Source: CAIZGX01 sp044239865 (GTDB lineage: Bacteria; Bacteroidota; Bacteroidia; Flavobacteriales_D; Sanyastnellaceae). From it: 64,000 bases of DNA. The stretch covers positions 124,001-188,000 of the forward strand of contig JBIIAO010000002.1 in the NCBI GenBank assembly GCA_044239865.1. The letters are read 5' to 3'. A model generated the notes under the pieces. The model was not told where the DNA came from, did no database searches, and saw only the letters and a program-made list of their open reading frames with translations. This document shows, piece by piece, positions 49,548-58,065 of the stretch (its first letter is position 1; each line of letters begins with the position of its first letter). The position numbers and the translations under genes are program-made.

Positions 49548-52500
49548 TTGAAATATTACTTTACTTTTCTCTTATTTCTAATTGCCTCTACTTTGAGTGC
49601 AAAAGATTTTCCTATAGAATCATTTCAAAAGTTAGAGAAACTTGGAATTTCAGTAACACCTGAATGCGGTGTTTATGCAGAGGCAATAACAGTTTCATTT
49701 AAAAACAATACGCAGTTCACAATTCTCTTCCGATTAGGAAATTCTGACACTGATAAATTCCAAGTTTTTAAAAACCCAATTACCCTCAAACAGAACACCT
49801 GCATACAAGTAAAATTAGAAGGCGCTAATGCCCCCAAAACAATTTTCATTGGAACATTCGTTGTAGGACGAAAACACTCGCTTCCTGTAATCTGTTTGAA
49901 AGTTACCGATAGTCAATTCTTTCCTCCAACAGGAATATATGACGGCACAAGGGTATCGGGTGGAAATGATACCGCAGGCGGCGGTGGTCATTCCAATTAC
50001 ATTGGTAATGCCTGGAAAAAAAATCCAATCTCTTGCTTCGCTCAATTTTATTACAACAACAAATTGGTTGAAGCAACTTCATGTAAACTCAAAACCTTCG
50101 GAGGTTGGACCTTGGGGTTACCCGAAAAATCATTACATCTTCTCACTGACACAACCGTTGGGAAGAAAAACTTCGAATATAACTTTTTCAAAAACAAGCC
50201 CTACAACGAATTTGAGCATTTAGTTTTAAGAACAAGCGGTAGTGATCAACACTTAACACGATTTAAGGATATAAGCATCTCTAGCTTCGCCGCTGAGCTC
50301 AACGTAGACTACATGGACTACGAACCTGTGATTATGTATGTCAACGATAAATATTTCGGCATAATAAATCTTCGTGAAAAAATCAACAAAGAGTATCTTG
50401 GTAATAATCACAACGCTACTAAAAAAACAACTGAACTACTTGAACTTGCTGGAGGGAATTCTAAAGATTACGAATCGCTAAAAAACTTTATAGCAGCGCA
50501 CTATAAAGATTATAATTTTTCAATTGAGTTAGAAAAACTCATGGATATAGAAAACTATTTCAACTATAGTTTTTTAGAAATATTTATCGCTAATATGGAT
50601 TCTCGTGGAAACATTCGTTTCTGGAAAGATACCTCAGGTGCAAACAAATGGCATTGGATTTATTATGACGGAGATTTAGGATGTGGCTCACACTATCACA
50701 CCCAAAATTTTTTGAAAGAAAGAATAAGCCCCGTTCAAACAGAGTGGTATAATCCACTTTGGACAACGCACATCCTTCGTTATACAACTTTGAACCCTGA
50801 ACTTCGAAATAGATTCATTCAGCAATCGTGTCTGATTATGAATACAATTCTGCACAAGGATTCAACAGCACACCGAATGGATAATTTCGCAAATAACATT
50901 TCAGAAGAAATTCCATTTCACATAAATAGATATCCCATTAGTCGAAAAGAAACTGAGAGTGGTTGGAGACACCACATTGCCACCTATAAAAATTTCTGGG
51001 AACTTAGACCCGCCTCCATGCTTACACACCTTCAAGAAGCATTTCAACTTGGAGGGACCGTTCAAATAAAATTAAGCTCCAATTTCCCGAATGAAAAGCT
51101 TTTGAAAATAAACAACTCCAAGCTCTTTTTTAAAGCAGTTGAAGGGCCTTTTATAGCGAATATCCCTTTGCCTGTTTCACCGATTGGAGGTAGCTTTCCT
51201 TATGAATTTGTCCAATGGAGCGACGGGGACAAAAACCCTTCACGAATACTGAGCTGTGACAAAAATCAAACATTGGAAGCCCAATTCAAACATGTTGAGA
51301 AATCCGAACTAGCATCCAAACTCCGCATTCGTCGTTTTGGCAGTCAGATGAAGGCAAAAGACCCTATGCATTGGATTGAAATCATTAACCAAAGCACGGA
51401 GGCCATTGACTTAAACGGCATCATACTTTATGATTCTCCGAATGGTCTTGTGGATACTTTGTTCAAAGCTAGCTATGCTGAAATGCTTGCTCCTTTGAGT
51501 TCAGTCATATTTGTAAGTCGAAGTCATACCAGCGATGTGGGTGACATATTGCACCTTCCTGAAGGAACAAAAATTTATCCGCTTGATTTCCCCATTGGTT
51601 TTAGCCCTAAGCACTCTTTCTTCCTTGGTGACAATAAAAATAGGCTAGTGGATAGTATGATTGTTGATTTCCCAAATTCACTTTTCTCCCACGGCAAACA
51701 TTTCGTTTGTTTCTTTGATGAAAAAGGGAAAACCGTTTACGATAGAATAAATCAAAAAACTGAATTTGACTGGACCGTTAAAGAAGGTAAAAATGCCAAC
51801 CAACTAATGAGTGCGCTAACCCATCTTCCCTTGTGGATTTATTTAAGCAACGGCTTTATCTTATTGATATGTCTTTTACTCGCTGGTTTGAAAAAAATCA
51901 AGTGGCGCGATGCTATTAAATATTTCGCATTTGCCGCACTTGCCATTGGCCTGCTTTATTGGGCTTATAAAGGCGTTTCAATTCAAGATATTGTTGGGCA
52001 AATACTAAATACACATTGGGTTTGGATTGTTGCTGCATTGTTGATTGAATACGTGTCTGTTATTTTCAGAGGAATTCGCTGGAACCAATTGTTGAAGCCA
52101 CTCGGTCACAAAGCGAACACCTGGAATGCCATTCACGCTGTTGCCTTTGGGTACTGCATGAACGACTTGGTTCCAAGAAGCGGCGAAGTCGCTCGTTGCA
52201 CATTACTTTTCAAATCAGATAAAATTCCAGTATCGACCTTAGTTGGAACCGTAATCGTAGAACGTGTGATAGACATGGTAATGTTTGGTCTTCTTCTCCT
52301 TTGGGGGATTTTGCTTTTACCTTCCACGTTGTCTTCGTTAATGAATGAAACAAAAAGTCCCGGATTCTCAATGGAACTCGGAATTGTTTTAATCGCATTA
52401 ATAGTGATTGGAATCCTTGTATTGCGATACATCTTGAAGAACACTTTCAATAATAAATTCATTGAAAAATTCGCAGAATTCATTCGTGGCACATGGAAAG

Positions 52501-52901
52501 CTTTTTTAAGTGTTGGAAAAATTGAAGGTAAATTCAAATTCATTTTTTTAACCGTTGGAATTTGGGGGGCGTGGTTACTCATGACTTGGTTCAATTTATT
52601 AGCCGTTCCAGGTTGTGAGCACATGGGGTTGAATGAATCGGTATTCCTCATGATATGCGCAAGTTTGGCTATGCTAGCGCCGACTCCGGGCGGATTGGGA
52701 GCATTTCACTCCATTACAATCATCGGATTTATTGTTTTAGGATATGCAGATGAAAGCAATGCATCTACTTCCCTACTCGGATTAACCTTTGCGACGGTTT
52801 CTTGGTCAACAAGAACACTCATGGAAATTGCTTCAGGCTTCTTTGGTTTCCTCATTGTATCATACAGAATCAAATATGGAAAAACTGCTTCAGCAAATTA
52901 A
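49548..52901 (+). CDS. Fusion of secreted CotH-type kinase, lamin-tail-like domain and flippase-like (LPG synthase TM) domain
   Basis: A 1117-aa protein. The TTG start yields a clean signal peptide (FTFLLFLIASTLSA); the ATG at 49515 lies upstream of the promoter element. Residues about 105-490 match CotH kinase family proteins (GIINLREKINKEYL at about 271-284, FIANMDSRGN, and the acidic IYYDGDLG with Asp374 and Asp376). Residues about 590-720 look like a lamin-tail beta domain (WIEIINQSTEAIDLNGIILYD). A membrane helix (about 763-780) then leads to the UPF0104/flippase-like domain (787-1107; FRGIRWNQLLKPLG, LVPRSGEVARC, VERVIDMVMF, PTPGGLGAFHS). So an extracytoplasmic kinase-like domain is tethered to a membrane lipid-handling domain. 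Function unknown. Overlaps rfaE2 by 26 nt. Confidence 0.9.
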   Translation: MKYYFTFLLFLIASTLSAKDFPIESFQKLEKLGISVTPECGVYAEAITVSFKNNTQFTILFRLGNSDTDKFQVFKNPITLKQNTCIQVKLEGANAPKTIFIGTFVVGRKHSLPVICLKVTDSQFFPPTGIYDGTRVSGGNDTAGGGGHSNYIGNAWKKNPISCFAQFYYNNKLVEATSCKLKTFGGWTLGLPEKSLHLLTDTTVGKKNFEYNFFKNKPYNEFEHLVLRTSGSDQHLTRFKDISISSFAAELNVDYMDYEPVIMYVNDKYFGIINLREKINKEYLGNNHNATKKTTELLELAGGNSKDYESLKNFIAAHYKDYNFSIELEKLMDIENYFNYSFLEIFIANMDSRGNIRFWKDTSGANKWHWIYYDGDLGCGSHYHTQNFLKERISPVQTEWYNPLWTTHILRYTTLNPELRNRFIQQSCLIMNTILHKDSTAHRMDNFANNISEEIPFHINRYPISRKETESGWRHHIATYKNFWELRPASMLTHLQEAFQLGGTVQIKLSSNFPNEKLLKINNSKLFFKAVEGPFIANIPLPVSPIGGSFPYEFVQWSDGDKNPSRILSCDKNQTLEAQFKHVEKSELASKLRIRRFGSQMKAKDPMHWIEIINQSTEAIDLNGIILYDSPNGLVDTLFKASYAEMLAPLSSVIFVSRSHTSDVGDILHLPEGTKIYPLDFPIGFSPKHSFFLGDNKNRLVDSMIVDFPNSLFSHGKHFVCFFDEKGKTVYDRINQKTEFDWTVKEGKNANQLMSALTHLPLWIYLSNGFILLICLLLAGLKKIKWRDAIKYFAFAALAIGLLYWAYKGVSIQDIVGQILNTHWVWIVAALLIEYVSVIFRGIRWNQLLKPLGHKANTWNAIHAVAFGYCMNDLVPRSGEVARCTLLFKSDKIPVSTLVGTVIVERVIDMVMFGLLLLWGILLLPSTLSSLMNETKSPGFSMELGIVLIALIVIGILVLRYILKNTFNNKFIEKFAEFIRGTWKAFLSVGKIEGKFKFIFLTVGIWGAWLLMTWFNLLAVPGCEHMGLNESVFLMICASLAMLAPTPGGLGAFHSITIIGFIVLGYADESNASTSLLGLTFATVSWSTRTLMEIASGFFGFLIVSYRIKYGKTASAN

Positions 52902-53346
52902 AGTTTGGCGCGAAGCCGGAGAAACCATTGTTTTCACCAATGGCGTTTTCGATATTTTGCATGTGGGACATGTTACTTATTTGGAACAAGCAGCAGCGCT
53001 TGGCAATAAGTTAATTGTTGGCGTGAACAGTGATGCTTCTGTTCGAAGCTTAAACAAAGGTCCTGAACGTCCGATTAACCCCGAGTGGGCGCGTGTTCGC
53101 GTTTTAGAAGCCTTGCGTTGTGTAGATGCCGCAGTCGTTTTTATAGACCACACTCCTCTCGATTTAATTCTGTCTATTCAACCCAACATTTTGGTGAAAG
53201 GTGGCGATTACAATCCAGAAGAGACAGATGAATCGAACAAGACCTACATGGTGGGTTCGAAGGAAGTGAAAGCTTCCGGCGGAAAAGCAATTGCCATTCC
53301 TTTGGTTGAAGGATTTTCGACAACGAATATTCTGAATAAGCGATAA
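52876..53346 (+). CDS. rfaE2: D-glycero-beta-D-manno-heptose 1-phosphate adenylyltransferase
   Basis: Activates heptose 1-phosphate to ADP-heptose for LPS core. The 156-aa protein is the stand-alone nucleotidyltransferase (HldE C-terminal) with FTNGVFDILHVGHVTYL (about 19-35, HxGH motif), GVNSDASVRSLNKGPERPIN, and a closing GFSTTNIL. The ATG at 52876 makes a 26-nt overlap with the fusion gene and implies coupled translation. The kinase half (rfaE1) and gmhA/gmhB are not in the window. Confidence 0.94.
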   Translation: MEKLLQQIKVWREAGETIVFTNGVFDILHVGHVTYLEQAAALGNKLIVGVNSDASVRSLNKGPERPINPEWARVRVLEALRCVDAAVVFIDHTPLDLILSIQPNILVKGGDYNPEETDESNKTYMVGSKEVKASGGKAIAIPLVEGFSTTNILNKR

Positions 53347-53349
53347 GCT

Positions 53350-53856
53350 TTGGAAATTCTAGCCATACTCTCAAGTCTTGCCTACACTGTTCTGTATCTC
53401 TTGGAGTCTGCATGGTGTTGGCCTTTGGCCATTCTGGGGAGCTTAATCTATTATTATTTATGTCGAAAAGCCAACCTGCCAGGAGAGAGCTGGCTACAGT
53501 TGTTCTACGTTGGCTTCGCAATGTATGGTTGGATAAACGCAACCGCTGCTTTTCAGCATCCTGTTTGGAAGACATCTCATCACATTCTTTTTTTATTCGG
53601 AGCAATTGTTCTGTGGCAGTTACTTTTTCTTGTTTTGAAAAAAAGAAATTCGGCACTTCCTCAACTCGACGCATTTGTACTGGCCTTTGCCCTTGCCGGA
53701 ACAGTTTTGCAAATCTTATACATCGAAAGCAATTGGTACTATTTCGTTGCAGTTAATTCCATTTCGATATATACCTATTGGACACGCGGATTGAAGAAAA
53801 GCATTGTGCTTTACCTCGTATACCTAGGTCTAAGTATTTACGGAATTATTAAGTAA
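53350..53856 (+). CDS. PnuC-like nicotinamide riboside/thiamine-type transporter
   Basis: A 168-aa membrane protein with seven helices and PnuC-type motifs: LLESAWCWPLAILGSLIYYY, LFYVGFAMYGWINA, and a late WYYFVAVNSISIYTYW with LYLVYLGLSIYGI. It starts at TTG, 3 nt after rfaE2. PnuC-type carriers move nicotinamide riboside, or (as PnuT) thiamine in Bacteroidota. The NadR-like kinase (40438) favours riboside and the TPP-controlled receptor (7310) favours thiamine, but neither is adjacent. No riboswitch precedes it. Overlaps hflX by 8 nt at the 3' end. Confidence 0.8.
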   Translation: MEILAILSSLAYTVLYLLESAWCWPLAILGSLIYYYLCRKANLPGESWLQLFYVGFAMYGWINATAAFQHPVWKTSHHILFLFGAIVLWQLLFLVLKKRNSALPQLDAFVLAFALAGTVLQILYIESNWYYFVAVNSISIYTYWTRGLKKSIVLYLVYLGLSIYGIIK

Positions 53857-55072
53857 AATCTTCGAAAAGAAAATCGTTGTATGGGAAACGAACGATGTGA
53901 ATTTCGCGTGCACGGTTGTATAAGATTTCGCGAAATTCTTCCACATGTATTTTCTTCGCAGCACTCATGAACACAACATCTTCAGAACCCATGCGCGACA
54001 TCCAAGATTCTTCCAATTCCTCAAGCGAATAATTCTCAATGGTCTTAGGTGTTAAGTCGTCTTCCTCTTTTTCAATAAATGAATAAGCATCTATTTTATT
54101 AAAAGCAAGAATCATGGGCTTGTCACCCGCTCCAATTTCTTGAAGCGTTTCCATAACAACCTTATGATGATCCTCAAATTGCGGATGAGAAATATCTACA
54201 ATGTGCACCAATAAATCTGCTTCGCGAACTTCATCTAATGTGCTCTTGAACGACTCTATCAATTGGTGAGGAAGTTTGCGAATGAATCCAACAGTATCGG
54301 TCAACAACAAAGGCAAATTTCTTACAACTACTTTTCGCACCGTTGTATCTAACGTTGCGAATAATTTATTCTCTGCCAACACTTCGCTCTTGCTCATCAT
54401 GTTCATGATGGTAGACTTTCCAACGTTGGTATATCCAACAAGAGCCACACGAACCATGGCTCCGCGATTTCCGCGTTGAGTTGTTTTCTGGCGATCAATG
54501 ATTTTCAAATCTTCTTTCAACTTCGCAATTCGATCGCGAATAATTCTTCGGTCAGTTTCAATTTGAAGCTCACCAGGACCGCGCATTCCAATTCCTCCTT
54601 TCTGTCTTTCCAAGTGTGTCCACATGCGCGTTAGGCGCGGAAGTAAATATTCGTACTGTGCTAGTTCAACTTGAACTTTGGCATGAGCGGTTTGAGCGCG
54701 CGCAGCGAAAATGTCGAGAATCAAATTGTTACGATCGAGGATTTTCACCTTGTGATCATCGTCGTTGAACAAGTTTTCGAGATTGCGCAATTGCGACGGA
54801 GAAAGTTCATCGTCGAAGATGACCATGTCCACTCCGTTCTCAAAAACAAAAATTTTAATTTCTTCAATCTTTCCAGAACCCACGAAGGTTCTGTTGTCGG
54901 GGTGATCAAGACTTTGCCAATAGCGCTTCACACAAAACGCATCGGCAGTTGTGGCAAGAAACGCCAATTCATCTAAGTACTCGGTAAGAACATCTATGTT
55001 CTGTCGCTTATTCACTATCCCAACTAGCACACAGGTCTCTTGGGGTTTCTTCGTGTCTTCTAATTTTGCCAT
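53849..55072 (-). CDS. hflX: GTPase HflX
   Basis: Ribosome-associated GTPase that splits stalled 70S ribosomes, especially under stress. The 407-aa protein has the N-terminal HflX domain with GSGKIEEIK and a Gly-rich linker GGIGMRGPGELQIETDRR (about 160-177), then the G domain: G1 ALVGYTNVGKSTIM (about 209-222), G3 DTVGFIRKLPHQLIESFKST, G4 FNKIDA. Three genes (55852-55406, 55403-55074, hflX) are tightly packed with 1-2 nt gaps and form an operon. Confidence 0.95.
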   Translation of the reverse strand: MAKLEDTKKPQETCVLVGIVNKRQNIDVLTEYLDELAFLATTADAFCVKRYWQSLDHPDNRTFVGSGKIEEIKIFVFENGVDMVIFDDELSPSQLRNLENLFNDDDHKVKILDRNNLILDIFAARAQTAHAKVQVELAQYEYLLPRLTRMWTHLERQKGGIGMRGPGELQIETDRRIIRDRIAKLKEDLKIIDRQKTTQRGNRGAMVRVALVGYTNVGKSTIMNMMSKSEVLAENKLFATLDTTVRKVVVRNLPLLLTDTVGFIRKLPHQLIESFKSTLDEVREADLLVHIVDISHPQFEDHHKVVMETLQEIGAGDKPMILAFNKIDAYSFIEKEEDDLTPKTIENYSLEELEESWMSRMGSEDVVFMSAAKKIHVEEFREILYNRAREIHIVRFPYNDFLFEDFT

Positions 55073-55073
55073 C

Positions 55074-55403
55074 TTATCTTCCCGACAACTTCATACAGTA
55101 TGCTGTAAGCGCATCAATTTCTTGAACGGTTAACATACTTTCAAAAGGTGGCATTCCTGCTTTTCCGTGTATAATCTGATTTTTTATTTCATCAGCGGAA
55201 AGCTGACTTAATGTAAGTTTTTTTGCTCCACTCATTTGAAGATTTCCTTCACTACCATGACAGGTTGCACAGCGCTTAATGAATAATGCTTGAGCATCCA
55301 CAGGCCCTTGTGTCTTCGGCTCTTCTGAACACGCTTCGAAGCACAGCGAAAAAACAAATGCTAACAAAGAGTAGAGTAGTACGTAAATAATCTTCTTGTT
55401 CAT
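55074..55403 (-). CDS. Small c-type cytochrome lipoprotein
   Basis: A 109-aa class I cytochrome. Hydrophobic signal ending CFEAC (lipidated Cys about 25), heme attachment CATCH (about 45-49) and a likely axial methionine in GKAGMPPF. It would carry electrons on the periplasmic side. Co-transcribed with a four-helix membrane protein and hflX. Confidence 0.9.
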   Translation of the reverse strand: MNKKIIYVLLYSLLAFVFSLCFEACSEEPKTQGPVDAQALFIKRCATCHGSEGNLQMSGAKKLTLSQLSADEIKNQIIHGKAGMPPFESMLTVQEIDALTAYCMKLSGR

Positions 55404-55405
55404 TC

Positions 55406-55852
55406 TCAGTGCATGAAAGCCATTTTCGACCAGTACCCCATGTAGCTCATAGCAAATATGGTAATGAGCAATCCCAATCCGTAGAATATTGCAATTTTCT
55501 TCGCGCGCTCACGTCCGTTCGTTGCACGCTTTGCTTTCGAATATCCCAATGTGATAAAAACAACAGCCAAAATCATCATAATCGGATGCTCAATCAGCTT
55601 CATGCGAACTGCAGCGTCTTTCATGATGTTCACGCCCGTTCCAGAAATCGCAGAAAAATTCATTGCCAACAATACCAATCCAACTAGAAGCTGAATGTGA
55701 GAAAAAATCAATGTAAATAAAACCAACTTGCTTGGCTTGCCTGAAACAGTTTCGTTCTTCTCTTTCACCAATGAAACAACAATGGCTAAAAGCGGAAGAA
55801 GTAACAATAAATAAGGAAGTAAAATGTGTAAGTGTTTGAAGCCGGTTTGCAT
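55406..55852 (-). CDS. Four-helix membrane protein next to a cytochrome c
   Basis: A 148-aa protein with four membrane helices (about 8-27, 41-65, 90-110, 123-143). Histidines lie at helix ends (FKHLHILLPY, LIFSHIQLLVG, LIEHPIMMILAV, a pattern seen in di-heme cytochrome b-like proteins). A heme-binding role with the adjacent cytochrome c is plausible but not shown. First gene of the operon; TAGATTTG promoter element at 55876-55869. Confidence 0.7.
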   Translation of the reverse strand: MQTGFKHLHILLPYLLLLLPLLAIVVSLVKEKNETVSGKPSKLVLFTLIFSHIQLLVGLVLLAMNFSAISGTGVNIMKDAAVRMKLIEHPIMMILAVVFITLGYSKAKRATNGRERAKKIAIFYGLGLLITIFAMSYMGYWSKMAFMH

Positions 55853-55868
55853 AATTATTAATTTTCCT

Positions 55869-55876
55869 CAAATCTA
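55869..55876 (-). promoter_or_regulatory. Promoter -7 element of the membrane protein/cytochrome/hflX operon
   Basis: TAGATTTG on the minus strand matches TAnnTTTG, 16 nt before the ATG at 55852. Confidence 0.55.
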
Positions 55877-55922
55877 ATCTTCTTTTTGAAAAACTCCACA
55901 TCTTTGTGCCCAAGAAAAGACT

Positions 55923-56237
55923 ATGAACAAGATTATATATAACGTTACGGTTAGCGTAGACCCCGGAATTCACGAAGAATGGATTACCTGGATGAAGGAC
56001 ATTCACATACCAGATGTCATGAGTACGGGCAAGTTTCTGCAAAACCGAATATTAAGAGTTCACGGGGAAGAGGAGAACGGTGTCACCTACGCCGTTCAAT
56101 ATACCGCAGCTAACCGAAGTGAATTAGATGCGTATTTCGCTGAACATGCGCCGCGCCTTCAAAAAGATCACGTAGACAAATACGGCAATAGCGCTGTGGC
56201 TTTTAGAACCATTCTTGAATTGCTCCACGAAAGTTGA
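55923..56237 (+). CDS. DUF4286 family protein
   Basis: A 104-aa alpha/beta-barrel-like (ferredoxin-fold) cytoplasmic protein with the family start IIYNVTVSVDPGIHEEWITWMKDIHIPDVMSTG. Its function is unknown. CATCTTTG, one mismatch from the promoter consensus, lies about 18 nt before the ATG. Divergent from the cytochrome operon. Confidence 0.88.
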   Translation: MNKIIYNVTVSVDPGIHEEWITWMKDIHIPDVMSTGKFLQNRILRVHGEEENGVTYAVQYTAANRSELDAYFAEHAPRLQKDHVDKYGNSAVAFRTILELLHES

Positions 56238-56243
56238 GAGTTG

Positions 56244-56272
56244 TTGTTCAAGAAGAAAATAGACTATTTTTG
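56244..56272 (+). promoter_or_regulatory. Promoter of the aminotransferase gene
   Basis: TTG (56244-56246), an 18-nt spacer and TATTTTTG (56265-56272) are a full match to the Bacteroidota promoter. The leader is about 28 nt. Confidence 0.7.
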
Positions 56273-56304
56273 CACCACTAATTACTGAACGACAATTTAT
56301 TGAA

Positions 56305-57594
56305 ATGAGTGCTACCCTTCAGCAAGAAAAGCTAAACCTTCGAGTTTCGCAGATGGCAGAGAATCTTATAGGTTCTGAAATCATTAAACTAGGCGGAGAA
56401 ATTCGCGACCGCATTCTTCAAGGAGAAAAAATATACAACTTCACCATTGGCGATTTCAACCCACAAATTTTCCCTATCCCTGCTGAGTTAAAACAATTCA
56501 TTATTGATTGTTACAACGAAGATTTAACTAACTATCCCGTAGCAAACGGAGTGGTTGAATTGCGCAATGCCGTAGTTCAGATTCTAAGAGAAAAACAAGG
56601 TCTCGACTATTCCGCTGAAGAAATATTAATCGCTGGTGGTGCGCGTCCAATCATCTACGCGATCTTCCAAGCTATAGTTGACCCGGGTGACAAAGTAGTT
56701 TTCCCAGTTCCCTCTTGGAATAACAATCACTACACCCATCTTTCTCACGCGCATCAAGTGTTCGTTGAAACACTTCCTGAAGACAACTTCATGCCGAATG
56801 CAGACTTGTTGAAGGAACATATTCAAGGTGCTTCTTTATTGGCGCTTTGCTCTCCATTGAACCCAACAGGAACGGTATTTTCGAAAGATCAGTTGGAAAG
56901 TATTTGCGACATGGTGTTGGAAGAAAATGCGAAGCGCGGAGCAAACGAAAAACCCTTGTACGTGATGTACGATCAGATATATTCGTTGCTCACTTTCGGA
57001 GATACACAGCACTTCGATCCAGTTACCCTTCGACCTGAAATGAGAAAGTACACCGTGTTCGTAGATGGGATTTCCAAATCACTTGCCGCTACTGGTGTTC
57101 GCGTGGGGTGGGGATTTGGCCCTGAATTTATCATTGATAAAATGAAGAGCATTCTTGGTCACGTGGGTGCTTGGGCACCACGACCAGAGCAGATAGCAGC
57201 TGGAAGATATTTGCAAAACATTGCATTGCTCGACAATTATTTAACTTGGATCAAAGAAGAATTACAAACGCGTCTGAACGGATTTTATTCCGGATTCGAA
57301 AGCCTACGCGAAAAAGGATTTGCAGTTCGTGCCATTCCTCCGGCAGCAGCCATTTACCTTACGGTTCAATTTAATTTAGTTGGAAAGAAAACGGCTGAGG
57401 GAAATGTTCTTGCAAACACAGGAGACATTACTTCCTATATTTTAAATGAAGCGAAAGTAGCCATTGTTCCTTTCCGTGCCTTTGGATCTTCAGACGATTC
57501 AACGTGGTACAGACTTAGCGTTGGAACCGCTTCACGCGATGATGTTTCGCAAGCAATTGCTTCGCTTGAAGCAGCACTTTCGAAGTTGTCGTAA
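56305..57594 (+). CDS. Pyridoxal-phosphate aminotransferase, class I/II
   Basis: A 429-aa fold-type I enzyme: TIGDFNPQIFPIP, LIAGGARPIIYAIFQAI, CSPLNPTGTVFSKDQL, and the PLP lysine in VDGISKSLAATGVRVGW (the SKS motif). It resembles aspartate-type aminotransferases; the amino donor is not certain. It ends directly against the convergent rlmH stop codon, with no space for a terminator. Confidence 0.9.
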   Translation: MSATLQQEKLNLRVSQMAENLIGSEIIKLGGEIRDRILQGEKIYNFTIGDFNPQIFPIPAELKQFIIDCYNEDLTNYPVANGVVELRNAVVQILREKQGLDYSAEEILIAGGARPIIYAIFQAIVDPGDKVVFPVPSWNNNHYTHLSHAHQVFVETLPEDNFMPNADLLKEHIQGASLLALCSPLNPTGTVFSKDQLESICDMVLEENAKRGANEKPLYVMYDQIYSLLTFGDTQHFDPVTLRPEMRKYTVFVDGISKSLAATGVRVGWGFGPEFIIDKMKSILGHVGAWAPRPEQIAAGRYLQNIALLDNYLTWIKEELQTRLNGFYSGFESLREKGFAVRAIPPAAAIYLTVQFNLVGKKTAEGNVLANTGDITSYILNEAKVAIVPFRAFGSSDDSTWYRLSVGTASRDDVSQAIASLEAALSKLS

Positions 57595-58065
57595 TTAAAT
57601 ATGATGATACCCTTCACCACGAATAATGGAGAAGGCTCTGTACAATTGCTCTACTAAAATTATTCTGACCAAGTCATGAGGGAATGTCATGTCTGATAAA
57701 CGCACTTGTTCATTCGCTCGTGCATAAACTTCATCTGAAAATCCGTGCGCTCCGCCTATAACCAACACCCAAGATTTGATTCCTGCGAGTTGTTTCTTTT
57801 CGATATGTTTTGAAAAATTAACTGAGGTGAATGCCTTTCCTTTTTCATCTAACAGACAAAGAAAATCTTCCGTTTTGAGTTGCTTAAGAATAAGCTCTCC
57901 TTCTTTGTTCTTTTGAATATCCGGGGTTAGACCTTTCGTTGCGATGTCTTTCAATTCAATATATTCGAACGTGCAGTAATGCGGCAGTCTTTTGGTGTAA
58001 CGCGCAATTCCTTCCTTTACGTAAGGTTCATGCGTATGACCAATGACCAAGACCTTCACTCTCAT
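57595..58065 (-). CDS. rlmH: 23S rRNA (pseudouridine1915-N3)-methyltransferase
   Basis: Methylates pseudouridine 1915 of 23S rRNA in helix 69, on 70S ribosomes. The 156-aa SPOUT-class protein has VLVIGGAHGFSDEVY (SAM knot) and the closing LVEQLYRAFSIIRGEGYHH. Overlaps pdxA by 4 nt (ATGA). Confidence 0.95.
   Translation of the reverse strand: MRVKVLVIGHTHEPYVKEGIARYTKRLPHYCTFEYIELKDIATKGLTPDIQKNKEGELILKQLKTEDFLCLLDEKGKAFTSVNFSKHIEKKQLAGIKSWVLVIGGAHGFSDEVYARANEQVRLSDMTFPHDLVRIILVEQLYRAFSIIRGEGYHHI

Noticed and set aside
53174..53674. Minus-strand 166-codon open frame opposite rfaE2 and pnuC
   Set aside because: Shadow of two well-supported genes, with no recognisable domain.
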